Source: Methanocella conradii HZ254
GTDB lineage: Archaea; Halobacteriota; Methanocellia; Methanocellales; Methanocellaceae
NCBI RefSeq assembly: GCF_000251105.1
Contig: NC_017034.1
Span: 992,001-1,056,000, forward strand
Direction: 5' to 3'
DNA length: 64,000 bases
The notes beneath the pieces are model-generated. The model searched no databases. It was not told the origin of the DNA and was given only the letters and a program-made list of their open reading frames with translations. The translations under genes were made by a program, and so were the position numbers. Below are positions 9,054 through 18,614 of the stretch, one piece after another. Each line of letters opens with the position of its first letter. The first letter of the stretch is position 1.

Positions 9054-10529
9054 TTAAAAGCCATTAATACTTTTTGAAGCTTGTTGCCTCTTATTTTGCC
9101 TGCTTTTTTGCCTTCCCACTATCAGGGATGTGCAGACGCCGCAGAGGCAAAGCACGCCGCCGATGATGAGCACCGCCTGGACTGCCTGCTGCATCAGGCC
9201 AGGAGATGCGCTAATGACCTGGCCACTAAAGCCATGCTGCCTTAATTGCAGGTAAAGGATAACGCTGGCCAAAGAGATGCCAACCGAGTTGCCGAAATTG
9301 CGTATGGTGGCGAGCATGCTGGACGCTGTGCCGCTCTTATTCAGGGGCAAGGCGCTCATGACTTCCGTATTGTTAGGGCTCGTGAACAGTGCATTGCCGA
9401 ACCCGAAAATGGCGAAGCACGCCAGTAAAAAGATGGGGCTAAGCGTCGATGCCGCAACGCTGATTAAAAACATGCCCCCCGCCATGATGAGCATGCCCAG
9501 CGAGCTATGATACGTAGACTGGAACTTATCGTAGAGCCAGCCGCTCATAGGCGAGACCACGGCCGTTATAAGCGGTATGGCGAGCAGCATCTGGCCTACC
9601 TGGGACGCCGTATAGCCCAGCGATATCTCGAGGAAGAAGGGCATGGATATTATGAACATCGAAAAAGCGGTAAAGCTTATCATCGTGCTCATGTTGGCGA
9701 AGGTAAACGCCTTGACCTTGAAGGCTGAGAGGTCGATTATAGGGTTAGGGTGCTGCCCTTCGGCGTAGACGAAAGCCGCTATTGATGCGAGGAATATGGC
9801 CGCGTACACCCACATCTCCAAAGTGATGCCATTACAGTCGGCCAGGCTTCCGAGAAGCAGCATCAGGGATGACATGGTAAGTATGAGCGCAGCGGCCCCG
9901 CTCCAATCCATGCCTTTTATTTTCGTCGGCGTCTCGGACAGCCTTAAGTATTTTAGCGCTGCAGCCACCAGGACTGCTCCTACCGGCACGTTGATGAAGA
10001 AGATGTACTGCCAGCCCAGCGAGTCCGTGATGAGTCCTCCCAGTATGGGGCCTGCTATGCTGCCTATTGCGACTATTGTGCCGATGAATCCCAGCGCCCT
10101 CCCCCGCTCATTTCTAGGGAACGCCTGCACCAGCATGGCCGTGTTTATCGAATACACGATGGAGGCGCCAAGGCCCTGGATTATCCTGAAGAATATTAGC
10201 TGGTATATGCCTACCGATAGCCCGCACGCGAGCGAGCTTACCGTGAAAATTACTATCCCTGCAAAGAATAGCCTGACTTTCCCCGTATACTCTGATAGGC
10301 GGCCGAAGATGAGGAGGAGGCTTGTGTTGACCAGCAGATACGAGGTGACGACCCACTGTGATTGGGCCATGTCTACACCAAAATTCCTCGTTATTTGCGG
10401 GAGGGCTATGTTCACGACATTGGTGTCCAACACCCCCATGAATACCGCGGAAAGGGCTATGCAAAGGATTATGTATCGGTTCCTATATTCCGGAAGCTCC
10501 GTTGTGGCCTTCGCCTGCATCTCTGCCAT
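9054..10529 (-). CDS. MFS multidrug exporter, DHA2 (14-TM EmrB/QacA) family
   Basis: 491-residue drug:proton antiporter with about 14 membrane helices. Family motifs include LDTNVVNIALPQI in helix 1, GRLSEYTGKVR (motif A), and GPILGGLITDSLGWQYIFFI (motif C and DHA2 signature). The open frame extends to 10598, but ATG 10529 (MAEMQAK) is preceded by GGTGAT 6 nt upstream and is preferred. The substrate cannot be read from sequence. Divergent from the methanofuran genes. Confidence 0.93.
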   Translation of the reverse strand: MAEMQAKATTELPEYRNRYIILCIALSAVFMGVLDTNVVNIALPQITRNFGVDMAQSQWVVTSYLLVNTSLLLIFGRLSEYTGKVRLFFAGIVIFTVSSLACGLSVGIYQLIFFRIIQGLGASIVYSINTAMLVQAFPRNERGRALGFIGTIVAIGSIAGPILGGLITDSLGWQYIFFINVPVGAVLVAAALKYLRLSETPTKIKGMDWSGAAALILTMSSLMLLLGSLADCNGITLEMWVYAAIFLASIAAFVYAEGQHPNPIIDLSAFKVKAFTFANMSTMISFTAFSMFIISMPFFLEISLGYTASQVGQMLLAIPLITAVVSPMSGWLYDKFQSTYHSSLGMLIMAGGMFLISVAASTLSPIFLLACFAIFGFGNALFTSPNNTEVMSALPLNKSGTASSMLATIRNFGNSVGISLASVILYLQLRQHGFSGQVISASPGLMQQAVQAVLIIGGVLCLCGVCTSLIVGRQKSRQNKRQQASKSINGF

Positions 10530-10649
10530 TAGCCGATCACCAGCGGGACAAAAGGAAATGTATACTATCTTATATAAGCTTGTTCGACTAGGCTGCAATA
10601 ATAAAAAACCGAAACCATATTAAATAATAGCGCCTTATTCAAGAGCGCC

Positions 10650-11528
10650 ATGAAGATATTGCTCGCCGAGTACTCGGTGTGCGCCGGGCTGGAGGCGCTG
10701 GCCGTAGAAGGCCGGGCCATGCTTGACACGCTCAAGCGGTCCTTCGAGGCCGCGGGGTGCACGGTATTCGTGCCCACGGACTTCCAGGAAAGCCTTCTTG
10801 AGCTTTCCAGAAAGTGTGACTGCTTCCTATTGATAGCCCCTGATGCGCTGCTGGATAAGTATACGGCTATGATCGAAGGAAGGTGCATAAACCTTGGGTC
10901 TTCCGCAAAAGTGGCCAGGCTATGCGCAGACAAGCAGGAGACCACAGAACTGCTATTATTTAATGGCATCCCCGCGCCCCGCATTGTACACGAGAAGGGG
11001 GTCAAATGCGTCGTGAAGCCACGCTATGGGTGCGGGTCTGAGGGCATATTCATATCGCCAGGGCCTATCGAGAGGGAGGGGCTGGTCTCGACCGAGTACA
11101 TAGAGGGCGACCACCTCAGCGTCTCGCTAATAGGCGGTAAGGCCGTGTTGCCGTTGACGCTAAACAGGCAGCATATAAGGAGGTATGAGTCGGGGGGCGT
11201 CTCCTATCTGGATTATGATGGCAACGAGGTGCCCTGCGACCATCCTGCGAAGGATGAGATAATCGAAATCGCGTGCCAAGCTGGCAGCGTGCTCGGCTGC
11301 CGGGGGCTATTCGGCATAGACATAGTCTATGGTGACAGGCCATACGTGGTCGACGTGAACCCAAGGCCCACGACGGCCGTGATCGCCCTATCCAGGGTGC
11401 TCGAGGATAGCATAGCGGACCTCATATTAAAGGCGAGGTTTGGCACCCTGCCCGAAAGGGTGAAAACGAAGGGAAGCTACTCTTTCACAAAAAAAGACCT
11501 GGGGATACATGATGATACTAGGCCTTGA
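10650..11528 (+). CDS. mfnD: Tyramine--L-glutamate ligase MfnD (ATP-grasp)
   Basis: ATP-grasp ligase of methanofuran biosynthesis that joins L-glutamate to tyramine. Visible elements are CVVKPRYGCGSEGIFI (the ATP-grasp lysine and glycine loop, about residues 113-130), STEYIEGDHLSVSLI, GCRGLFGIDIVYGD, and the metal-binding VVDVNPRPTT (about 237-246). The assignment rests on family resemblance plus the next gene, mfnF, which it overlaps by 20 nt. Other ATP-grasp enzymes share these motifs, but the mfnD-mfnF pairing supports the call. Confidence 0.82.
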   Translation: MKILLAEYSVCAGLEALAVEGRAMLDTLKRSFEAAGCTVFVPTDFQESLLELSRKCDCFLLIAPDALLDKYTAMIEGRCINLGSSAKVARLCADKQETTELLLFNGIPAPRIVHEKGVKCVVKPRYGCGSEGIFISPGPIEREGLVSTEYIEGDHLSVSLIGGKAVLPLTLNRQHIRRYESGGVSYLDYDGNEVPCDHPAKDEIIEIACQAGSVLGCRGLFGIDIVYGDRPYVVDVNPRPTTAVIALSRVLEDSIADLILKARFGTLPERVKTKGSYSFTKKDLGIHDDTRP

Positions 11529-12489
11529 TATTGGCGGCGCTAACACGAAGGCAGCATCTGCGGATGGAAGCTTTGTGGAATCCATGTATTTGCCCTTATG
11601 GAAGGGCTGCGACCTGGAGGGCGCCCTTGAGGCAATCAGAAGAAGGGCGGGAACGGCCGATGCGGTGGGGGTGACGATAACTGGCGAGCTGGCGGACTGC
11701 TATGGCTCAAAGAAGGAAGGCGTTGAACGCATAGCCGGTGAGGCTAAAAAAGTATTCCCGCAGGCAGTTTTTTATGGGATTGACGGGGAATTCCATTCAG
11801 ACGTGAGCGACTACAGGCTTTTCTCCGCGGCTAACTGGTCCGCATCGGCAAGGTTTATCGGGGCGGCACATAAGAACGTGATTTTAATAGACATAGGCAG
11901 TACCACGACTGACATAATTCCCATAGTTGATGGCGTGCCGGCGGCCAGGCTGACCGATTTCGAGCGCCTCTCCCGCGGCGAGCTAATATACGCTGGCGCC
12001 CTCCGGACCAGCGTGGCGGCGCTGCTTCAGAAGGCTGAATTAAGGGGAAAGGCTGTGCGGACCTCATCCGAGCTTTTCGCGCTCACTGGAGACGTCAACC
12101 TGCTGCTGGGCAACATCTCTGAAGAGGACTATACGTGCGACGCCCCGGATGGCGGCCCAAAAAGCAGGGAAGGCGCGGCGCTAAGGATGGCAAGGGTGGT
12201 GTGCTGCGACCTGGAGGAGATGACGGTGGCCGAGGCGGTAGAGCTGGCACGGCAGGCGTACAGGAAACAGGTTGATGACCTGAAAGATGGCATAGCCGAG
12301 GTGGCTGAGAGGCACGGCCTCAAGGGCGCAGTCGTGTGCGGCATGGGCGATTTCATCGGGAGGGACGCGCTTGCAGAGATGGGCATGCCGTTCACTTTGG
12401 CCTCAGGAATATACGGTAAGCACATATCCCGGGTATTCCCGGCGTTTGCAGTGGCCCGGCTTCTTTCCGCTAGCCTTGAGCGCTCATAA
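11509..12489 (+). CDS. mfnF: MfnF: furan/tyramine coupling enzyme of methanofuran biosynthesis (ASKHA fold)
   Basis: H4MPT-linked C1-transfer protein of the hydantoinase/oxoprolinase-like family. In methanogens MfnF couples gamma-glutamyltyramine to the aminomethylfuran diphosphate. Motifs are GLDIGGANTKAA at the N-terminus (phosphate 1 loop), LIDIGSTTTDIIPI at about 125-138 (phosphate 2), and GAVVCGMGDFIGRDAL near the C-terminus (adenosine-type loop). The start is ATG 11509 or the adjacent ATG 11512, with GGGGAT upstream. It is translationally overlapped with mfnD. Confidence 0.85.
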   Translation: MMILGLDIGGANTKAASADGSFVESMYLPLWKGCDLEGALEAIRRRAGTADAVGVTITGELADCYGSKKEGVERIAGEAKKVFPQAVFYGIDGEFHSDVSDYRLFSAANWSASARFIGAAHKNVILIDIGSTTTDIIPIVDGVPAARLTDFERLSRGELIYAGALRTSVAALLQKAELRGKAVRTSSELFALTGDVNLLLGNISEEDYTCDAPDGGPKSREGAALRMARVVCCDLEEMTVAEAVELARQAYRKQVDDLKDGIAEVAERHGLKGAVVCGMGDFIGRDALAEMGMPFTLASGIYGKHISRVFPAFAVARLLSASLERS

Positions 12490-12520
12490 TCCATCCTATC
12501 ATAAAGCGCTTATACGCCAA

Positions 12521-12530
12521 GTTTATATAT
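12521..12530 (+). promoter_or_regulatory. TATA box of the secretion/pilus motor operon
   Basis: GTTTATATAT sits about 80-90 nt upstream of the first gene. An inverted repeat ATGCCA (12556-12561) / TGGCAT (12578-12583) lies in the predicted leader and could form a hairpin or operator. Confidence 0.5.
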
Positions 12531-12611
12531 CCTTACGATTGATATGCTTAATATTATGCCAAATCTTTAAAAAAGTATGGCATGAGCGTGTGTTTGGCCT
12601 CATAAGGGGAA

Positions 12612-14756
12612 GTGGTAGCGGTGTCAGGAAAAGGTAAAGATAATATTGACTTTAGCCTTCACGAGGCGGATAAAAAAAATTTTTATGGTCTAATGAAGAA
12701 AAAAGTGATAGATTCGGAGGCCGCAGGCCCGGCATCGAAAAAAATTGGTGATAGCGTCGAGAAAGAAAAAAGCGTCATTAGCATGCTGGGCATCGATGCC
12801 ACACGCGCGCCCCAAAAAGCTGAAGCGCCCGTGAAATTGATGGCCGAAGCCGCTGAAGACAGGGCCAGCCTTCTTCTTAAAAGTTCTCCGCCTCCGTCCC
12901 CGACTGCCGCGCAAAAGCCCGACCATGAGCCAACGCCTGCTGGCGTCGAGCCTGAGCCGCCCTTGAATGGCCAGCTCAAAGGTGAAGCCATCGACGCCGT
13001 AGGCGTGGATGAGGCGCCGGCCGAATCGAAGGCAGAGGCTTACGAGCCTTCTATAGAGAGCGGCCTGGAAACCCAAATACAGCCCTCTGTCGAGAGCTTG
13101 GGGAGCGAAGAGGACATCCTGAAGGAGTTTAACAGCATCATAAAGCCTGAAGAGGGCATCATAAAGGCTGAAGTGGAGGAGAAGAAGGAGAAGGGCGGCA
13201 GGAAGGAGAAGGCCAGGCTTCGCCAGAAAATAGTCTTCGAGCCCTACGATCCCGAGAAGCATGGCCCAATGGCGATATTCACCGGGGTTCCAGGCTACGA
13301 GGAGGTCGAGCGCTACTGGGTGGATGAGCCATACGCCTTCGTAGTCATCCTATACAACGAGTCCACTAATAACTACCTCTACTACGTAGTCGAGCCTTCC
13401 CTCACGGTCTTCGAGAAGGAGCTCCTCATAGAGGTATACGACAGGCTCCAGGACGTCCTCATGATGGAGAAACTCGACGCGACCACAGATAAGAAACAAC
13501 TACTTAAGGAAAAGACCACCCAGATCATAAACGATTATATAGGCAAGATTGACACCAAGTCATACTACAAGATTTTATACTACATTAACAGGGACTACCT
13601 GGAATTCGGCAAGATAAACCCGATAATGCACGACAGCTTCATCGAGGACATATCAAATAACGGGTTTGACACGCCAGTCTTCCTCTACCATAAGAACTAT
13701 GAGAACATCATGACTAACATCGTGTTCTCAGAGAAGCAGCTAGACTCTTACGTGATAAGGCTGGCCCAGCGCTGCGGCAAGCACATCTCCATAGCGGAGC
13801 CGATGGTAGACGCGACAATGCCCGACGGCTCGCGCATCCAGATGACGCTGGGCAAGGAGATAACCACGAGGGGGAGCACTTTCACCATCCGTAAGTTCAA
13901 GGAAGTGCCCATCACGCCAATAGACCTCATCGCATGGAACACCTTCTCGAGCGAGGAGATGGCCTACCTGTGGCTGTGCATCGAGAACAATAAGTCTCTC
14001 CTGTTCTCGGGCGGGACGGCGTCGGGCAAGACCTCATCGCTGAACGCGGTATCGCTATTCATACCGCCCAAGGCGAAAGTGATATCGCTAGAAGACACGC
14101 GGGAGCTGAAGCTGCCGCACATGAACTGGATTCCAGGGCTGACCAGGGACTCTTTTACCGCGGATGGAAAGGGTGCGATAGAAATGTTCGCCTTGCTAAA
14201 GGCTGCCTTGAGACAGCGCCCCGAATACCTGCTTGTGGGCGAGGTAAGAGGAAAAGAGGCACTAACGCTCTTCCAGGCCATGTCCACCGGCCACACGACC
14301 TTCTCCACGATGCATGCGGACTCGGTAGAGTCGGCAATACACCGCCTGGAAAACCCCCCGATAAGCGTGCCGCGCACGATGATAACGGCGCTTGACATCG
14401 TGAGCATACAGGCTCAAACTTACCTTAAGAATAAGCGAGTCAGGCGTAACATGAAGCTCGTCGAGATAAACGACATCGACCCTAACACGAGGAACATCAG
14501 GACTAACGACATCTTCGTGTGGAACTCGGCGACGGACAAGTTTGACAGGGTGGGCGAATCCAGGGTGCTCGCCGAGATCGCTCAGCGCAGGGCGTGGAGC
14601 AAGCGTGAGCTTAGCAATGAGCTTTTGCGGAGGCAAAAGGTGCTCGAGTACATGCTTAACAATAACATAAGGGAGTTCAGGCAGATCGCCGCGATAATAC
14701 ATGCCTACGCTGTAAAGCCGGGCAGGGTAGTGGAAAAGCTGGGGATAAAAGTCTAA
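12612..14756 (+). CDS. Type II/IV secretion ATPase (archaellum FlaI / PilB-like) with long N-terminal extension
   Basis: Hexameric motor ATPase for type IV pilus-like systems. Residues 1-215 are acidic, Ala/Glu/Pro-rich and probably disordered. The N-terminal ATPase domain follows (YWVDEPYAFVVILYN), and then the RecA core with Walker A GGTASGKT at about 467-474, Asp-box EDTREL, Walker B-like LLVGEVRG near 538 and the His-box STGHTTFSTMHADS. The start is GTG 12612 or GTG 12621; AAGGGGA at 12603-12609 suits the second better. It is followed 15 nt later by the platform protein. No pilin is nearby, so whether it drives a pilus, adhesin or secretion is open. Confidence 0.88.
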   Translation: MVAVSGKGKDNIDFSLHEADKKNFYGLMKKKVIDSEAAGPASKKIGDSVEKEKSVISMLGIDATRAPQKAEAPVKLMAEAAEDRASLLLKSSPPPSPTAAQKPDHEPTPAGVEPEPPLNGQLKGEAIDAVGVDEAPAESKAEAYEPSIESGLETQIQPSVESLGSEEDILKEFNSIIKPEEGIIKAEVEEKKEKGGRKEKARLRQKIVFEPYDPEKHGPMAIFTGVPGYEEVERYWVDEPYAFVVILYNESTNNYLYYVVEPSLTVFEKELLIEVYDRLQDVLMMEKLDATTDKKQLLKEKTTQIINDYIGKIDTKSYYKILYYINRDYLEFGKINPIMHDSFIEDISNNGFDTPVFLYHKNYENIMTNIVFSEKQLDSYVIRLAQRCGKHISIAEPMVDATMPDGSRIQMTLGKEITTRGSTFTIRKFKEVPITPIDLIAWNTFSSEEMAYLWLCIENNKSLLFSGGTASGKTSSLNAVSLFIPPKAKVISLEDTRELKLPHMNWIPGLTRDSFTADGKGAIEMFALLKAALRQRPEYLLVGEVRGKEALTLFQAMSTGHTTFSTMHADSVESAIHRLENPPISVPRTMITALDIVSIQAQTYLKNKRVRRNMKLVEINDIDPNTRNIRTNDIFVWNSATDKFDRVGESRVLAEIAQRRAWSKRELSNELLRRQKVLEYMLNNNIREFRQIAAIIHAYAVKPGRVVEKLGIKV

Positions 14757-14771
14757 GCGTGGTGTCGCCAA

Positions 14772-16808
14772 ATGGACGAGCTAAGCACCATAGCACACGT
14801 CATATTCGGCGGGGAGGTACGGAAGCATAAGGAGAAGTTCTACACGCTCCAGAAACAGCTTCGCCAGGCGCACATGGCACAGTCATACGAGGTATACGCC
14901 TCGGTCGCCTACCTCATATCGATGCTCGTCGGGTTCGCCGGCGCCCTCATCGGCGTGGTCGTCGCCCTCCTCATACTCGGCATGATAAATTCAAGGGGCA
15001 ACTTTACCAACATCCATATGCCCGAAACGCTGGCGTGGCTCACGCCCTTCACGGACATCATCATCATTTTCCTTGGCATGTCTATAATGGCCGTGCTGGG
15101 ATACTACATCACATACACGGTCATAATGCTCATCCCGGCCATAAACGCGAGCGACCGCAAGTCGAAGATTAATAAGCAGGTGCCATACGCCGTGACGTTT
15201 ATGTACGCCCTCTCCAAAGGCGGAATGAACATCATCACCATACTTCGCGCCCTAAACGCTGCGGAGAGCACCTATGGCGAGGTATCCCGTGAGATTGGCA
15301 TAATCATAAGGGACATGGACTACTTTGGAAACGACCTTCGCACGGCCATCATAAACTGTATAAACCAGACGCCCTCAGACATGCTACAAGACCTTTTGAC
15401 CAACCTGCTATCCGTCATAGACAGCGGCGGCGACGTGACCGCTTACCTGTATGGCAAGACGGACCAGTACCTGCAGCGGCTTATGCAGGACCAAAAATCC
15501 TTCCTCGAGATACTGGGGCTGATAGCGGAGTCATACGTGACGGCCTTCGTAGCCGGCCCCCTCTTCATCATAATCATGTCGTCTGTGATGACTATCATGA
15601 GCGGCGGCAGCCCCACACTGCTCTACGTCATAATATACGGCATGCTCCCGCTCGGCTCCATAATGTTCATCATCCTGATAAGCATGCTCACGCCAACCGA
15701 AGAGGAGGCTACTAGGAAGTTCGAGATTGAAAAGGTCAACCTATATGACACCGTACCGATAGAAGAATCAGGGCTTTCCAAGGCCGAAGAGCGCAAGATG
15801 ATTGAAAAGATAAAGGCCGGGAAAAAAGCCTTAAAGCTTAAGGAGTTCCTGGCTAATCCGCTCGGGCCTATACAGGAAAAGCCCGAGCTATCGCTTATCG
15901 TAAGCGTCCCAATAGCAATACTGTTCGTTGGCCTGTACATGGCCCTTACAGCGGGCAGCCTCAGCCAGGCCATGGCAAACGTCTCCCAGCTTCAGCACAG
16001 CAAAGTCGCGAACAGCGGCGACCCGCTCATCATATTCGGCCCGGTTATCGGCTATTTTGACGATATCATCGTCTTCTTCCTGCTCATCGTAATGATACCG
16101 CTCGCCATCTTCTTCGAGCGGAAAACCTGGCGGGAGCGCAGGATATCGGCGGAGATGCCCGACTTCTTAAAGAAGCTTGCCTCAACGAATGAGACGGGCA
16201 TGACCCTCACCCAGTCCATCGCCCTCATCGCGAACGCCAACTTTGGCACGATAAGCCGTGAAGTGCAAAAGGTCTACAAAAACTTGCAGTGGGGCATAGA
16301 CGTCAACACGGCCCTGAAGATGTTCGCAAACTCGCTCAACACAGCGCTATCCACAAGGGTCATAACGCTCATCACCAAGGCCGCAGAGTCGAGCGGGGAC
16401 ATAAGGGACGTGCTTAACGTGGCCGCTAACGATGCAAAGATGGGCGAGCAGATACGGAAGGAGCGCTCTGATGGCATGCTCATCTATGTCGTGATCATCT
16501 TCATCTCGTATTGCGTGTTCATCTACTGCGTCTACACGCTATCCTCTACCTTTATACCCGTCATGGCCAGCGCAGGCAGCCACAATGCCGCCGCCACAGG
16601 TGGCTCGGCATCGCTGCAAGGCGCAACCTTTATACAGTCGTTCAACCCAGACGACTATAAGAGGCTCTTCTTCCATGCGGCCATCATCCAGGGGCTGTTT
16701 GCCGGGATACTGGCCGGAGTTATGGGAGAGGGAAGGTGGATGTCGGGGCTTAAATACGCCATCATCATGATGATAATATCCTACCTGATGTTCGCTTTAT
16801 TCATATAG
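14772..16808 (+). CDS. Double-length type II secretion platform membrane protein (FlaJ/TadC-like, two T2SSF domains)
   Basis: 678-residue inner-membrane platform that couples the motor ATPase to pilin assembly. There are two T2SSF domains in tandem: about residues 45-310, with QVPYAVTFMYALSKGGMNI, and about 370-678, with EMPDFLKKLASTNETGMTL. Each has a cytoplasmic helical bundle followed by membrane helices. A charged linker (EERKMIEKIKAGKKALKLKE) joins them. Most FlaJ/TadC proteins carry fewer clear repeats, so this looks like a fused TadB-TadC pair. It sits between the ATPase and the RecA-fold protein on one transcript. Confidence 0.86.
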   Translation: MDELSTIAHVIFGGEVRKHKEKFYTLQKQLRQAHMAQSYEVYASVAYLISMLVGFAGALIGVVVALLILGMINSRGNFTNIHMPETLAWLTPFTDIIIIFLGMSIMAVLGYYITYTVIMLIPAINASDRKSKINKQVPYAVTFMYALSKGGMNIITILRALNAAESTYGEVSREIGIIIRDMDYFGNDLRTAIINCINQTPSDMLQDLLTNLLSVIDSGGDVTAYLYGKTDQYLQRLMQDQKSFLEILGLIAESYVTAFVAGPLFIIIMSSVMTIMSGGSPTLLYVIIYGMLPLGSIMFIILISMLTPTEEEATRKFEIEKVNLYDTVPIEESGLSKAEERKMIEKIKAGKKALKLKEFLANPLGPIQEKPELSLIVSVPIAILFVGLYMALTAGSLSQAMANVSQLQHSKVANSGDPLIIFGPVIGYFDDIIVFFLLIVMIPLAIFFERKTWRERRISAEMPDFLKKLASTNETGMTLTQSIALIANANFGTISREVQKVYKNLQWGIDVNTALKMFANSLNTALSTRVITLITKAAESSGDIRDVLNVAANDAKMGEQIRKERSDGMLIYVVIIFISYCVFIYCVYTLSSTFIPVMASAGSHNAAATGGSASLQGATFIQSFNPDDYKRLFFHAAIIQGLFAGILAGVMGEGRWMSGLKYAIIMMIISYLMFALFI

Positions 16809-16815
16809 TGAAAAG

Positions 16816-17589
16816 GTGGTTGCAATCGCAGAAACAATGGGAGAAAGCAAGGTAGAAAGCCTTTTCAATAATGATGACAGGCCCCAAGCTATAGAAAAGG
16901 GCAGGCTTCCAACTGGCATAGACATCCTTGACAGGAATATTAGCGGTGGCCTGCCCGTGGGCGCGCTGGTATACTTTTCAGCGGACCCTAAATCGATGCC
17001 TGAAGTCTTTTTGTATGAGCTCTCTACTCCGCGGAAAACATACTATATAACTACGCATAAAAGCCCAAGGTACATCAAACGGAACATGGATGAGCTTGAT
17101 TTTAAGTGCGATAACGTGGAGTTCATCGACCTTCACCACGAGTACTACAATAAGTTATTGTCCGCCTCATCGGACCGCAACGTTGCCGCGAAAAAGCTCG
17201 TAGCCTATATAATCGGATGGCTTGACGGCCTTAAGAAGAAAAAAGATAGAGGCTTTACCATAGTCTTCGACAGCTTCAGCTTTTTCGTGGAACTTGGCAT
17301 CGATATAGATACGCTGAAGCGCCTTCTGGACGAGGTCTACGAGGTCATTAACGAAAAGGATAGCATATGCTATCTCATGATGGTTAAGGGCATGCACCAT
17401 GAATCCGTGGAAAACTGCCTTCAATACTGGTGTGACGTCATCTTCGACATCGATATAGAGCGTAAGGGCGACAAGATCGCCAATAAGCTGGCGCTGCCCA
17501 AGATCCGCGGGATGACACCGGTGACGGATTATATCAAGTTTAAGGTGACTGACCGCATAACCATCGATACGTCCAGGGATATCGCCTAG
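16816..17589 (+). CDS. FlaH/KaiC-like RecA-fold protein with degenerate P-loop
   Basis: 257 residues. The N-terminal LPTGIDILDRNISGGLPVGA is the KaiC/RAD55/FlaH signature. The position that should hold GDPGTGKT instead reads SADPKSMPE (about residues 55-63), so the Walker A lysine and threonine are missing. The Walker B-like strand FTIVFDSFSF persists. It is the third gene of the motor cluster, 7 nt after the platform protein, matching the FlaH-FlaI-FlaJ trio in content. It probably acts as a structural or regulatory ring rather than an ATPase. The start is uncertain: GTG 16816 or ATG 16837. Confidence 0.78.
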   Translation: MVAIAETMGESKVESLFNNDDRPQAIEKGRLPTGIDILDRNISGGLPVGALVYFSADPKSMPEVFLYELSTPRKTYYITTHKSPRYIKRNMDELDFKCDNVEFIDLHHEYYNKLLSASSDRNVAAKKLVAYIIGWLDGLKKKKDRGFTIVFDSFSFFVELGIDIDTLKRLLDEVYEVINEKDSICYLMMVKGMHHESVENCLQYWCDVIFDIDIERKGDKIANKLALPKIRGMTPVTDYIKFKVTDRITIDTSRDIA

Positions 17590-17604
17590 AATAAAAACGT
17601 GATT

Positions 17605-17814
17605 TCAGGGCTTTTTCTGGAAGGCCCTTTCTTTATTCGATTCCATCTCCGCCTTTACCGTCATGAACGCCGCCCATATGCCGCAAAGCAACGCGAGATA
17701 AGACGTGGCAGTGGCCAGGTCACTACCTACGCCCAGGCGGATTGATGCGGGCAGGGCCAGGATACTACTGACTATCAACATCAGGCATATGATCAACGAT
17801 CCTCTGGCATTCAT
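17605..17814 (-). CDS. Small two-helix membrane protein
   Basis: 69 residues with hydrophobic segments at about 5-24 and 33-54 and a charged tail (MESNKERAFQKKP). It has no recognised family. It is convergent with the motor operon (15 nt between stops) and downstream of the LysE-family gene's region. Real but unassigned; short length keeps confidence moderate. Confidence 0.5.
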   Translation of the reverse strand: MNARGSLIICLMLIVSSILALPASIRLGVGSDLATATSYLALLCGIWAAFMTVKAEMESNKERAFQKKP

Positions 17815-17887
17815 GAATCGTCCATTATTGAGACTGAATTAAATAGATTACCAGCTTTTTGAGCGGCGTTCCACAGGAGCTGGCAGT

Positions 17888-18511
17888 TCATAGGAGCATG
17901 GGTAATCCCCTATAGAAGAGTATAGCGGCGAACCCGAGCATCATTAAAGAGCATAAAAGCGAAAGCGCAGACGTCCACGCTTTGCTAAATAAACGCTTTG
18001 TGGCCGAGCCTAAAAAGCCTATCAACGCATACCAGAGCAAGCATGCTAGGCCGATGCCGCCGAACATCCCAGCTAGCGATACTGGATTATCGCCCATCTG
18101 GACCGCCATGGCTCCCGCGAACACGCCAGCCCACCAGACGATGGCGAAAGGGCTCGTTATACAGATGAGGAATCCGGCCGCTAACGGTGATGGGCTCAGC
18201 TCTTTATGGTCACTTGCAGCGGGTTTCTTCGAAAATACCTTATGAATGCCCCTTAGGCCAAGGAAGGCTAGCAGGGCGCACCCGCATAGCCACATGGCGA
18301 GGCGGCCCGGGCTGGTTGCTAGTATCTGGCTTAGCCCGATGGCGATTAGGATAAAAAATATTGCGTCGGCGGCCACTGCGCCCACATCCACCTTTATCGC
18401 TGACGCGAGCCCCTCGGACACACCTCTTTTAAGCACCTCTAGCGTGATGGGGCCAGGCGGCATCGCATGCGTCAGCCCTATTAGAAATCCAGCGGCCAGA
18501 ATGTCTAACAC
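17888..18511 (-). CDS. LysE/RhtB-family amino acid exporter
   Basis: 207-residue transporter with six predicted helices. The N-terminal GFLIGLTHAMPPGPITLEVL is the LysE-family signature, and there is an internal repeat-like half near FLICITSPFAIVWWAGVFAG. It is predicted to export amino acids or related small metabolites through the cytoplasmic membrane; the substrate is not predictable. The start is GTG at 18511. An inverted repeat, CCAGCT at 17851-17856 and AGCTGG at 17878-17883, lies just after the stop. Confidence 0.88.
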   Translation of the reverse strand: MLDILAAGFLIGLTHAMPPGPITLEVLKRGVSEGLASAIKVDVGAVAADAIFFILIAIGLSQILATSPGRLAMWLCGCALLAFLGLRGIHKVFSKKPAASDHKELSPSPLAAGFLICITSPFAIVWWAGVFAGAMAVQMGDNPVSLAGMFGGIGLACLLWYALIGFLGSATKRLFSKAWTSALSLLCSLMMLGFAAILFYRGLPMLL

Positions 18512-18614
18512 GAGTATTTAATCGAGTTTATGGGTATATAAAGATAGTTTTTCATAAGATGATGCGCTATCCGGCATGCCAATATTAATATAAAAATACA
18601 CGTATGATCTTTTG

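Noticed and set aside
9796..10623. Long plus-strand open frame (275 codons) opposite the MFS exporter
   Set aside because: Low-complexity Ser/Met/Pro composition typical of an antisense shadow; the opposite strand encodes a full 14-helix transporter with motifs.
12612..17589. Archaellum operon
   Set aside because: No archaellin, FlaF/G or stator genes nearby, and the RecA-like protein lacks the P-loop; only the motor-type trio is present.
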